Positions 19,078 through 29,060 of a stretch of 64,000 nucleotides of DNA are shown here, one piece after another. The position numbers and the translations under genes were made by a program. The stretch is from Teratosphaeria epicoccoides (lineage: Eukaryota > Ascomycota > Dothideomycetes > Mycosphaerellales > Teratosphaeriaceae): the NCBI GenBank assembly GCA_021401465.1, contig JADDMT010000010.1, positions 372,001 through 436,000 of the forward strand, given 5' to 3'. The notes under the pieces are model-generated. The model searched no databases and was not told the DNA's origin. It saw only the letters and a list, made by a program, of their open reading frames with translations. The first letter of the stretch is position 1; the number at the start of each line of letters is the position of its first letter.

Positions 19078-20091
19078 GCCCAGCAGTACCTCTGCGCCGA
19101 CACGTGGAGCACTTTGCCTTGACGGAGCATGCCGGACGCAGTATGAAGACTTATACATTGGCGCGATTGGGTAGGATTCGAGGGAATGGCCGGCGGAACT
19201 CACCCAGCGCCTCTCGACCCATGTGCAGGTGGTGACGTCGGGGACTCAGTACGGACTAAGAATGACAATAAGGTACATGTAGCTGTGATCCCCGATGCAT
19301 CCAGTCATGAAGAATACGACATCTTGCCCTTCTTCCCCTCGTCTTTCTGAGCTGCACAGTCTCCAGTCGACTCGGTTCCTACGCCTCCCCTCACCTGCCG
19401 ATAGAGTCCTCCACGTCATCCATGTTCCCTGTACACCTGAGAGCGCGGCGACTGGGATCACCATCTGCGCTCGTATCCGCATTAGGCAGGTTGTATACCC
19501 TTGCCGGCGCTGCAGCTTGGAATCCTCCTCGTGCATTCCCTCCTCCGGGCGGATCTGTGCAAGGCCGACCAGCCCCGTGGATCTATCTCAATTGCACGAC
19601 CGTCACCCAATCATGGCACCCTCGGATGCAGTCCAGTCGCCGTAAGCGGTGTGTTCCAAGCCGTTACGGTGGCTTTTCCAGTGCTCAGATCTCGCCCTCA
19701 GAGATCGACATGTTGAGTCTCCACCTCGCCTGCGCGCCCTCTGCCCCCGAGTGCATGCCCAGGCCTGTATCGCACCACCTCCTGCCGCGATCAGACAAGC
19801 GGCGACCATCTCGATTGCGGTCACGTTGCATCGCCCCTCTTCGGACCATGTTCTGTGCTTGCTTCCTACCTCATACATCTCTGGTTCGTCGCCTGGACGG
19901 CCCGTTGCGATATGGCAATACTGTCACGCAGGTACGATGGACAATAGCGTGCTTCTAGCCGGGCACACGAGAGATGGCCGGAGCCTGTTGTACCGTAGCG
20001 ATGGGATAAGTATATCATATCAGCCATTTGATGTCGATGTTTGGAAACCCTATTGTCGCCACGGCGAGACTATTGATACTAGACCACAGAC
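19078..20091. promoter_or_regulatory. Divergent region between NAPE-PLD-like and S41 genes
   Basis: About 1 kb between two start codons on opposite strands. TACATGTA is at 19274-19281. A plus-strand frame at 19422-19958 is open for 178 codons but has no family resemblance. Confidence 0.45.
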
Positions 20092-22749
20092 ATGAAGAAT
20101 TTCGTAGACCTTGTCGCACTGGCTGCACTCGTTCATGCAGCGCCTCATAGACCTGACTGGGAAATCAGTAGTGACGCTCATCCTGGCTGGTACGACCCAT
20201 AAGAACGCAATTGCGGCGGTCCGTCTAATATCTTCATGACAGGGCGACGCCTGCAGTATACACGCCTGCTCCTCCACTAGATCCCTACGGCAATTCTTAC
20301 CCATGGAACCATCCTGGAAGCCCATGGCCGACTCCAATACCGCGTACGACGTCACAAGCGAACCAGTCGTTGACAGCGACAACCAATGGAACTGTGTCGA
20401 CCACACGCGCCAGCGCAGCCGCCAGCTCTCCCAGTCCTTCAGGAGTCTGTGGTAGCATTGCGCGGCTGGCAGCATCTTTCACTAATGCAAGGCCGAGCGC
20501 TACGCCTACCGTGCCTGCCCAGCTGGCTTATGACTGTATCAATTCGGTCCCCTTCAACCAGAGCGCGGCGAGTGAGTCTTCTTGAATTGGCACAGCACGA
20601 AAGTGTACGCCAGCACAAGCAGCTGACAGATGTGCAGTTGATCTGCTCGACTCAATACGCCCTTATCTTGATTGGCAAACAACACTCGAGTATCTGAAGA
20701 ATCCACCTGCGGACTATGCAGAACTGGTACAAGCGCCTTACGACTTCTACGCTCGCTACGAGGAGATCTATAGCAAAGCCAAAAGTGGCGGCTACAGCAA
20801 CGAATACAAGTTTGGTTTCGACCTGTATGAGGTTTTCCAAAGAGCCCACGATGGTCACTTTGTGATCTATCCTGACAGCGTAACATTGATCTTCTCGTAC
20901 GGACGCACCGCGCCGTTAGTGTCTGTTTCCGTCGATGGCGGCGTGCCGCAAGTCTTTGTCTACGCAGATGTGTTGGCTGCCTCGTACGGCAATGCAAGCT
21001 TCACGCCTAGCCCTCTTTGCGAAGTATGGTCTGCAGCTTCAATCGATTTGCTTTGTCACAGGGCTGACAGTTTCTCAGATCGATGGCCAGAATAGCACCG
21101 AATGGTTGCTCAATTTTGCGGAGTACGGCAGCTTGCAGGATCCGGATGCGTTGTGGAACAACATGTTCTATAATCTGGCGCAGGTCTCACTCGGGTCCCA
21201 GGGAACCGGTCTGGGGACATTTGCTGGAGGAGGTCGTGGGCGCTGGGTCTATCCCGGCCCACATACCACTTTGACCTTCGCGAATGGCTCGAGCGTTGAA
21301 CTTGATAACTATGCTCGCGTGCTTGTTCCTTTTGACAACATAACATCTGGCCAGGATATCTACAGAATATACTTTGCGGTGCCGGCAGCTGAAGACGAGC
21401 CTGCCGCCATACTGGCCACGCAGTCATTTTCAAGCTCCACAGCAGCGCCCACGACATCAGCAATCGACACAAGCACAAGTACTCCAGCTCCGGGATATCC
21501 GTCTCCCATCGTCCGTGAGAAGAACAATTTGAACTCTGGATACTTCCTAGACGGTGCCGACTATGATGACATTGCTGTGCTGAGCATCCCATCCTTCGTA
21601 GGAACCACGGACGACGAAGAGGCATTCCAAGCTGTCAACACGTACACTATCAATCGTGCAGTGGCAGCCAACAAGACTAAGCTCATTATTGATGTGTCGG
21701 CGAACGGCGGCGGTACCATCTTGCAAGGCTATGATGTGTTCAAACAACTGTTCCCTCACCTACTGCCTTCTGGCGCGACCCGCTTCCGAGCACACGAGGC
21801 TTTTGATCTCGTCGGGCACGAGATTAGCTATTTCTCTGGCTTGGTGCCGAGGAGTCTCAGCACCAACGACAGCACACAGAATTGGGTGTCCTCTCCGTTC
21901 AATTACCGCAGCGATGCAGATGTCAACTATGAGTCTTTTCACTCCTGGTCTGAAAAGTACGGACCCCACGCATATGGACCGCAGCCGGAAAACTTCACGA
22001 GTATCATCCGTTGGAACTTGAGTGATGTTCTGACTCCAGACAACAGCGGCGGAGTCTATGTCTCCGGATATCTCAACAGGTCAAACATCACTACCCAACC
22101 CTTCACGGCTGAAAACATCGTCATCGTCTACGATGGCTATTGCGCGTCGACCTGCACCATCTTCTCAGAGTTGATGAGGCAGCAAGGTGGTGTCAAGACG
22201 GTCGCGTTGGGCGGTCGACCGAGCACAGGCCTCATTCAAGCCGTCGGAGGCGTCAAGGGCACGAATGACTACCCTTACGATTACATTCTCGACAACGTCG
22301 AGTTCCCGTTTGCATACCAGTATGTGCACAATGCCTCCTACTACAGCACAACTGCGCTTGGCGACTATAGCAATTTGCCGCTGTTGCGGACAACAGACTC
22401 CGTAGTCAATGCCAGAGATGGCATCCGGGAGGGCGACCCTTCAGGGACACCACTGCAATTCGTGTACGAGCCCGCAGATTGCAGGATCTACTACACGCCT
22501 GAGATGGCTGTCGACCAATCCGCTGTCTGGAGAGCCGTGGCCGACACGGCGTGGGGCGGTGTGGATCACTGCGCTGCTGGTGGCTTGCCCGGGTCGGAGG
22601 GCACGAGCATCTACGCTCGCACGAGCGACCGCTTCTCGCCCAAGCAGCGGAGCGAGATTGACATCAGTGCGCACCTACACTCGTTACAAAATGTCTGGAC
22701 AGGTAAAGATGGGATCAAAGGCAGTGGCGATGGCTTGATGGTTGTATAG
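20092..22749 (+). CDS. Secreted CPAF-like S41 peptidase-family protein (four exons)
   Basis: Exons 20092-20189, 20243-20571, 20638-21023 and 21079-22749, with introns of 53, 66 and 55 nt (donors GTACGA, GTGAGT, GTATGG; all end CAG). The joined frame is 827 residues. The N-terminus MKNFVDLVALAALVHAAPHR is a signal peptide with a likely cut after HAA. A Ser/Thr-rich linker leads to VCGSIARLAASFTNARP, then SIRPYLDWQTTLEYLKNPP and RAHDGHFVIYPD, as in fungal CPAF/PDZ-S41 proteins. The S41 core has DDIAVLSIPSFVG, LIIDVSANGGGTILQGYD and NIVIVYDGYCASTCTIFSEL, where Ser628 is the expected nucleophile. Many N-glycosylation sequons fit secretion. Such proteins are numerous in filamentous ascomycetes and most substrates are unknown. 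Confidence 0.88.
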
Positions 22750-23172
22750 CAACAACGACGACAGATTTCAAAACGCCAACGAGTTATGATGCGAGCTTCG
22801 ATTAGGCACTGTACAAGCGGAAGAGAATAGGAGGCACCAGACGCCGCTGGCAGGCGCGTGGATTCTGCAACCAGAGGCGTGAACCAATGTGTAAAAAGCT
22901 ATGTACCGTCGCTTCCAACCGCCAACAAGAGAATTGCTGGGAGGGTATCTCGTCCATCTCAAAACGTCCACCATCCGAAGCGATCTATGCTCACGGCTGT
23001 CCTGTGCTGCGCCGCCTGGTGGCCTGTTCAAAAGCCACTGTCTTGACGCCCTGCCCTGATGCCCTCGTGTAGTCGTACACTCGTGAAAGAACGACTACGC
23101 CAACGCTTGATGCTGTAGGTCACGCCTCGAACGCCTACCCAATTCCAATAACTGCCAGTACCAGTCTCCCCT
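22750..23172. other. Convergent 3' region, nothing seen
   Basis: 423 bases between the stop codons of the S41 gene and the MATH/RING gene. No feature found. Confidence 0.5.
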
Positions 23173-25866
23173 CTACTCCATGCTCATCTTGACACCATAG
23201 AGCTGCAGGCGGCCATGGACCCTTTTGCGACAAACCGGGCAATCGTCAACTCTGCTTGCGCACTTCCTGCACGTAAGCACATGACCACAGTCCATGAACG
23301 CCGTGTTGATCCCTTCTGTGAAACAAATGGTACAGATTGCCCTGTCATCTTCAGTCACTGTGCCTCTTAGCACGAAATCGCCATGCTTCTGCCCGTGTTT
23401 CCAGCCACCCTCGTACACCGTCTTCGTACTCGCGACAACGTACTTGCCCTGTCCATGATGCTCGTTGTCTAGCCACTCGCCCTCATAAGTGTTGCCACTG
23501 GCGTAGATCATCGTGCCGTGGCCTGCCTTCTGGCCATGCACGAAATTGCCGGTGTATTCGTCACCATTCATGGCTATGAGATGGCCTGGACCGTGATACT
23601 TGCCAGAACTGAGCAAGCCGCCCAGGTAGTAATCGCGACCCAGGCTGTCAATTGTGCCCAGTTGAGGTATCTCTTCCGCCGCTTTGCCAGCTTCGGCATC
23701 AGACATTACAACATCGCCCTCCCCGTCTGTGTGAATATAGTCAGGTGTAGCTGCGCCATGCGTATCTGGCGCTATACCAACGACGAGCGGAGGCGGCACG
23801 AGGTGGGTTGCTGTTGGAACGCGGTCATGTGTTGTTGAGGGGGCAATTGGTAGCTCTCCGGACATTTCCAGTGCACCAGCAGTTGTATCCGCATTCAAGA
23901 GTGGCTCCGTGACCACTTCGGACGGCGAGCTAGGCTTCAGCCACTGCGGCAAAGGCTCCCACGACTCGATCTTCGGCGTCGTAAGCGGCAGGTGATCCGC
24001 GCGCACATACATGGTCAAGTAGATGACTTCTCCATCACTGTCATCGTCGCACAGTATGCCCATGGGCGAGTCTCGGCGCTCTTCGACATCCTTGCTCCCA
24101 CCAACCTTGTCACCTTCAAATGCATCGACTGCTTGCCTGCGTGTCATTACCACCACACTGTCAGCGTCGTAAGAATACCATCGGTCTTCAACACGTATGG
24201 CACAGTTGTGCCTGTTGGACCGTAGATGGCCAGAGTGCGTCATGACAGCAAAGAGGTGGTACCGCAAGCCGGACACCACGACCTCATCGCTGACGCCGAC
24301 CTTGTTCGTCAACTTATGCCACTTGCGCTGCGAACGGTCGAACTCGTGCCTCTGGAGCTCAAGCACGAGCAGTGCTGGCGTCGAGATACGCTTTGCATGT
24401 TTATCAACGGCGTCTTGTATCGTGGCGCAAGTCTTGGTCTGCAACCGATTGCTGTGAATCGCCGCCGAGTCCGCGCTGATAATGCCTAGCAGCTCCTCAG
24501 CCGCTTTTGCGATCCTGCTGTCCTTCAGCAAGGCCTTCGAGATATCACACAAGACTTGAGCCGCATCGGTGGGCTCGCCACTACTGATACCACGCCTGCG
24601 ATAGGACCGCGAGACCAGCCGGGTATACATTTTGTGCAAATGCTGCTGGAGAGTCCGACAGCTCTGGTCTGCAACCGTCATCTGCTTCACAAGATCGCGG
24701 ATCGGCTTGAAGTGCAACAGCGGCACGATTGTCATGGAGACTGCGGACCGACCGGCGAATGGCCTCAAGCTCGTGTTCATCACGCTGTTCTCGAATTGGT
24801 CACCGTCGTCTGGGTCCCAGAGACAACCTGTTGGGTCGTTCACGACCCTGACATAAGCAGTGAGGGCGAGCTTGTCGTCGCGTAGCATAGACTGACGCTG
24901 ACCGTGCCGCCGCAGGTGGAAGTCGTCCCTGTGCGAGAAGTACTTCCATCCATAGTCGGACGATTTCTTGTGAAAACGTGTAGCATCATACTTGAACTCA
25001 TTGGTACGCGGCTCAGCAGGGTTGTACATGTTGATCGCAACCTGTGCCGCAACCGAGCGGCGCTTTTTGATCCACGTCCTATCTGCACTCTCCAGAAATG
25101 GGAAAGCCGGGCTGTTGAATTCCTCGTACTCTTCCCATGCTGGCGAAGCCAGAGTGAGGTTGTCGATGTATAAACTCAAGAACTCGGTACTGTTTCCCTT
25201 GGGAAAAAACTTGATCTGCCAGTCGAACCCACCAATGTTTACGACATGAGAGCGCAAGATGGTCTCCTTGTTTGGATCCTCCCTCGTGCCATTGAAGCGA
25301 TCTATGACCCAGTCAATCCTACCTTCTCCAACTGTTGAAATTGCTGGATCCTCGAGTTCAAAGAATGCCTCATGCTGCCAGTGTTCGTGATCTAGTGCAC
25401 TGTACTCGGGCCGTGACTGGATGAAATCCAGCTCATCTTGGCATGGCTCAGTTTTGTCTTCCTCGATATGCCGCCATCTACTGGAGTCCCTCTCCTCCTC
25501 CTCCTCCTCGACAGAAGAGCGTCCTGAAGATCGCGACCGAGATCGCTCATCGTCGGCATGAGAGTGTGATCGTGAGCGCGAGCGCGAGCCCGACCTGCTG
25601 CGTGGTGGCGGATCGTCATCGTGAGACATGTGTGAAGGGATAGCTGGGGTATGACTTCCGAGCTCGGGGTTCATCGGCGGTTGCGGAGCTATGGGAGGTA
25701 GCTGCGCGGTGGTACCGTTCGCAGCGTCCGGCACAGAAGCTTGTTGAGGACTGGCGATGTCTGCCATTTGGAGTGTCGAGTGGAGATTGGAGCTGTCGGT
25801 ACTGCGGAAGAGACCTGCAGGCAGTACTGGAATATTCCAGGGTGGTTGTGAAGGCGGTGCTGCCAC
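23173..25866 (-). CDS. MATH, degenerate USP, MORN and RING fusion protein
   Basis: 897 residues, single exon. Residues 80-125 are an RS-like stretch (RSRSGSRSRSRSHSHADDER) and an acidic run. A MATH domain (about 180-340) includes DWQIKFFPKGNSTEFLSLYI. A USP-like fold (about 340-690) has ATRFHKKSSDYGWKYF, LTAYVRVVNDPTGCLWDPDD and the closing part YHLFAVMTHSGHLRSNRHN, WYSYDADSVVVMTRRQAVDA. The His of the His box survives, but the Cys box region reads GRSAVSMTIVPLLHFKPIRD, so the nucleophile is missing. MORN-type repeats follow (YTGNFVHGQKAGHGTMIYAS, YEGEWLDNEHHGQGKYV). A C-terminal C3HC4 RING lies at 845-879 (CTIC, CGH, CRKC, CPVC), the type seen in IAP/MUL1 ligases. This looks like a ubiquitin ligase with a dead deubiquitinase module. 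Confidence 0.82.
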   Translation of the reverse strand: MAAPPSQPPWNIPVLPAGLFRSTDSSNLHSTLQMADIASPQQASVPDAANGTTAQLPPIAPQPPMNPELGSHTPAIPSHMSHDDDPPPRSRSGSRSRSRSHSHADDERSRSRSSGRSSVEEEEEERDSSRWRHIEEDKTEPCQDELDFIQSRPEYSALDHEHWQHEAFFELEDPAISTVGEGRIDWVIDRFNGTREDPNKETILRSHVVNIGGFDWQIKFFPKGNSTEFLSLYIDNLTLASPAWEEYEEFNSPAFPFLESADRTWIKKRRSVAAQVAINMYNPAEPRTNEFKYDATRFHKKSSDYGWKYFSHRDDFHLRRHGQRQSMLRDDKLALTAYVRVVNDPTGCLWDPDDGDQFENSVMNTSLRPFAGRSAVSMTIVPLLHFKPIRDLVKQMTVADQSCRTLQQHLHKMYTRLVSRSYRRRGISSGEPTDAAQVLCDISKALLKDSRIAKAAEELLGIISADSAAIHSNRLQTKTCATIQDAVDKHAKRISTPALLVLELQRHEFDRSQRKWHKLTNKVGVSDEVVVSGLRYHLFAVMTHSGHLRSNRHNCAIRVEDRWYSYDADSVVVMTRRQAVDAFEGDKVGGSKDVEERRDSPMGILCDDDSDGEVIYLTMYVRADHLPLTTPKIESWEPLPQWLKPSSPSEVVTEPLLNADTTAGALEMSGELPIAPSTTHDRVPTATHLVPPPLVVGIAPDTHGAATPDYIHTDGEGDVVMSDAEAGKAAEEIPQLGTIDSLGRDYYLGGLLSSGKYHGPGHLIAMNGDEYTGNFVHGQKAGHGTMIYASGNTYEGEWLDNEHHGQGKYVVASTKTVYEGGWKHGQKHGDFVLRGTVTEDDRAICTICFTEGINTAFMDCGHVLTCRKCASRVDDCPVCRKRVHGRLQLYGVKMSME

Positions 25867-26385
25867 CAGTGCGTAGCGTGGAGGTCGTTAGTCACATGTC
25901 AAGAGTCGTGTATCAGCGTGTGTCTATGAGGGAATCTGGATGCTTTGTGTCGAGGAGATCTGGTACGCCACGAGTGTTAGCATAAACAACGTTTGCGGTG
26001 ACGACGACGGTGAGCGGCGTGATAGCAGTCCGTGATAGCGTGCGAGCCTTGTTCAAGTGTGAGTTGTTCAAGGCACCGCCGGCGATCACACCGGCGACCT
26101 GATTCAGGTTGGGGGTCCCGCAGCGGCTCGGATAGCTCCGGTAACGTGGCTTCACGCTAGTGCTGAGCTTAAATTAGTCCTTGTAGCTCCGATAATTTTC
26201 AGCAGCGCTTTGAAGTGTGCTTAACCCGTTGTAGAGGTGGAGCTTTCCAGGAATACTTACGAACGGGCGTCGATCGTACGCAGTGCCAACATCGAGCTGA
26301 AGTAGCCGGGGGAACATCTCCAGGCATCATTTGTTCGAGGAACGAGAGCATGAAATCGCCAATATCTCCCGCCATTCACTTGCCG
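25867..26385. promoter_or_regulatory. Promoter side of MATH/RING gene, nothing specific seen
   Basis: 519 bases between the DYS1 stop and the MATH/RING start, both on the minus strand. I looked for a tRNA around the GGCGATCACACCGG segment near 26080 and found none. Confidence 0.45.
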
Positions 26386-27480
26386 TCACGCCTCCGTGGC
26401 ACTCGTCGCACTCTGCTCCTTGAGCGGCTCAGCCTTAGCGAACGTCGCCGCCACTATGAGCGGGAACGCCAGGGTGGCGTCAGCATGCACCTTCACACTT
26501 TCGCCGTCACTCTTGATTTTGCCCCAACTCACAGCTTCGTCTGGCCGGGCTCCGGCATCACTCCCATCGAACTCGTGCGCCGTATTGACATACACAGCAC
26601 TCTCTGCGCCATTACGCATCAAGTTCGCATTGGCGATATGATGCTTAACTATGCCGCCTCCCAGAATGATCATGCCGGTGCGCTTAGCGCGGACCGCGAT
26701 CGTATTGATCTTGCGAATATCTTCGACAATGTCAATGCGAAGTTGGCTAGGCGAGGATTTGAAGGTGTGAAAGTAAAGCATGTCGCCGAGACTTCCATCC
26801 GTGAGAGCTGGGCAGAATACCGGAATGTCGTTCTTGTATGCCCAATAATACACTGAATGCTCGTCATCAACCTCTTTGCCGAGCCTGGCAATAATTTTAC
26901 TCGGCGTCCAGCTGAACTCCTTAGCGGTACCTTTGACGGCCTCTTGTTCCTCCAGCAACTTGTCTAATATCGGCATGACCCAATCTTCAAAAGCGCAGTA
27001 GTTGCTGTTTGGGACAAAAAGATTGCCAATGCGATTCATACCTTGCTTTCGAAGAGTGGCACCAGCGGCGGAGAAGGAACCGAGATATGTAGGAGCGAGG
27101 CATTTGATGAAGTCCTCTTCAACCCCTCCAGCTGTCGTAACGATAGCCTGCACATGTTTGTGCTGCACGAGCCACCGCACGACCTCTCTGAGACCTGACG
27201 AGATCAGATTTGATGTGTAGCCAAGAAAAATGGTCGTTTTGTCTCCAGTCTCTGGATGTCTCCAATCTCGCATTCCATTCACAATACTAACAGCTTGACC
27301 CATTGATGTTGCCTGGAATCCCATGGTCGACATGCTCTCCACAAGCTCAGCCACTGTAAGCTTTCGGTCCTGGAAGGCATCAAAGTCGAGCCCTGCAACG
27401 GGCGTCGCGCTATCAGGAACCGGATCAGATGGCTTGAGAACCGCGTCTGTTGCTCCTGATGGGGCGCCATCGCTTGCCAT
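26386..27480 (-). CDS. DYS1: Deoxyhypusine synthase
   Basis: NAD-dependent transfer of the aminobutyl group of spermidine onto one lysine of eIF5A, the first step of hypusine formation (cytosol). 364 residues, single exon, usual length for the family. Seen: TIFLGYTSNLISSGLREVVRWLV (NAD site), AIVTTAGGVEEDFIKCLAPTYLG, GNLFVPNSNYCAFEDWVMPI, SVYYWAYKNDIPVFCPALTDG, TGMIILGGGIVKHHIANANL and AVYVNTAHEFDGSDAGARPD, then EAVSWGKI with the active-site Lys at about residue 321. The start at 27480 gives the normal N-terminus. It diverges from the SNT1-like gene across 1.6 kb. Confidence 0.96.
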   Translation of the reverse strand: MASDGAPSGATDAVLKPSDPVPDSATPVAGLDFDAFQDRKLTVAELVESMSTMGFQATSMGQAVSIVNGMRDWRHPETGDKTTIFLGYTSNLISSGLREVVRWLVQHKHVQAIVTTAGGVEEDFIKCLAPTYLGSFSAAGATLRKQGMNRIGNLFVPNSNYCAFEDWVMPILDKLLEEQEAVKGTAKEFSWTPSKIIARLGKEVDDEHSVYYWAYKNDIPVFCPALTDGSLGDMLYFHTFKSSPSQLRIDIVEDIRKINTIAVRAKRTGMIILGGGIVKHHIANANLMRNGAESAVYVNTAHEFDGSDAGARPDEAVSWGKIKSDGESVKVHADATLAFPLIVAATFAKAEPLKEQSATSATEA

Positions 27481-29060
27481 TTTGTCCTCCAGACTTTGCC
27501 CGGTGTCGTGGTTTAAATGTTTCTTTCCATCGAAATTTCATCTCCAGAAGTCTCACACGAGGCCGGCAACGTCCGGCTAGATCAAGCCACAAGGGCGGAA
27601 CGCTCAGAACGGCTTTCTGCAGTCCGTGACACAATCGCGTCCAGAAGCCTGCTGCCGTAACATTATCCGCAGTGTCATGATTTAAGCTACCGGAGTTTCA
27701 AGGGTGATGGCTCAAGGCACGCGTGGGCCAGGGACAGCACAGAGATTTGAGGAGTTTAATGCTTGACCAGGTTGCTTCCTCGCTTGCACCGCTGAGCTAG
27801 TGTCGACCCCAATATTGCCCCTAGCTTTCTTCGGTGGAGGTATCAGCGCAAGAGGTCATCATCACAGCAACAGCATCTACCACGTTCGTTTCTGGGCAAT
27901 GTGTTACGAGGCACTTGACGCCAGCAGAGAAATGGTTTGAGAGCATCCTTGACCCTCCCGTGGGCAAGACATCACGTTTTCACACACAGACGACAGACAG
28001 GGAAGAACCATCGTCGGCTGCGATCGGGCAGCTTGACACGATTCTTCTCCGGGACTCTGGCTGTGGCTTGCTGGCGGGCGGGCGGGCGGGTTGCTGCAGG
28101 TGCTTCAACTCCCTTGTCAGAAGCGAGTCAAATCTGCCTGAACAGCATAGCGCCACGCGACATGATAGGCTGTTGTTCGAGTGCGCCACACAGATCCACG
28201 CGCGGGTCCCGCAATAATCGGCTGGCAGCAGCCCATGCACACATGCCCTGTCGCGGTCGTCGAAGCCCGCCAGCCTTGCACCACTTGTACCGCTTCCGCT
28301 TGACTCGGACTTGTCCCAAGTGCCATCTGTGGTTTCCTACCTGTCATTCCCACCTTACACCCACGACACAAACCTCGAATCATCCTACCACGGCGCCCTG
28401 GGTGCGCCAAGCCAGTCTCCATTGGAATCAGCAGCCCATCTCCATCTCCCGGCTCGACTTCATTTCTTTCGTGCTTGACGCGCCACAGAGTATTGGACGC
28501 CCGATTGCAAGAATTGGCAAACCTGCTGCACCGACTGCCGGGTCATTCCTTCGTCGCGCAGACGGCCGATCTGCGCCTGGACCATCCTTCCGCTGCGCTG
28601 CTCCACGCAAAGGCACTCGGCATCGCAACTGCGTGTGCCTGCCACCAGGGAGAGCGAGCGGCAATTTCATCTGACTGCGCGCTCGGAATCCTGACCTGCG
28701 CACCCAGCATCACCACTCCCGCAGATTCAAAGTTCGAGACGGGGCCCCTGCACGATCTACGGCGCGCTAACGAAGGCAGAGGCGTTTATGCTTGGCAGAC
28801 GACCGTGCACCTCGAAGTCCAACGTCTGCAAACCCACGCAGCTTCTGGCCCATCACCAACGACAAGTTCCGCGTCAGACACTCGCCAGCATCTCGACTGC
28901 GGCGACTGTGGCTGTTGCGCGTTTCTTCGTCACAGCGGCGGGTCGCGGCGCACGCACCTTGGCATCGGTGACAGGGTTTCAGCCACGCTAATCCCGGCGG
29001 ACCGGAGAAGGACCTGGGTATCCTTTGTTCGATGGAAACTAAGTAACAGAGGTGTCTGAC
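27481..29060. promoter_or_regulatory. Divergent region between DYS1 and SNT1-like gene
   Basis: 1.58 kb between two start codons. It includes a short CGGG run near 28074-28090. Plus-strand frames of 190-245 codons (27937-28674, 28475-29059) show no family and probably reflect the leader of the long SNT1-like transcript. No uORF or factor site can be claimed. Confidence 0.45.

Noticed and set aside
19422..19958. 178-codon frame upstream of the S41 gene
   Set aside because: No homology or domain features recognised; antisense frames of similar length are present.
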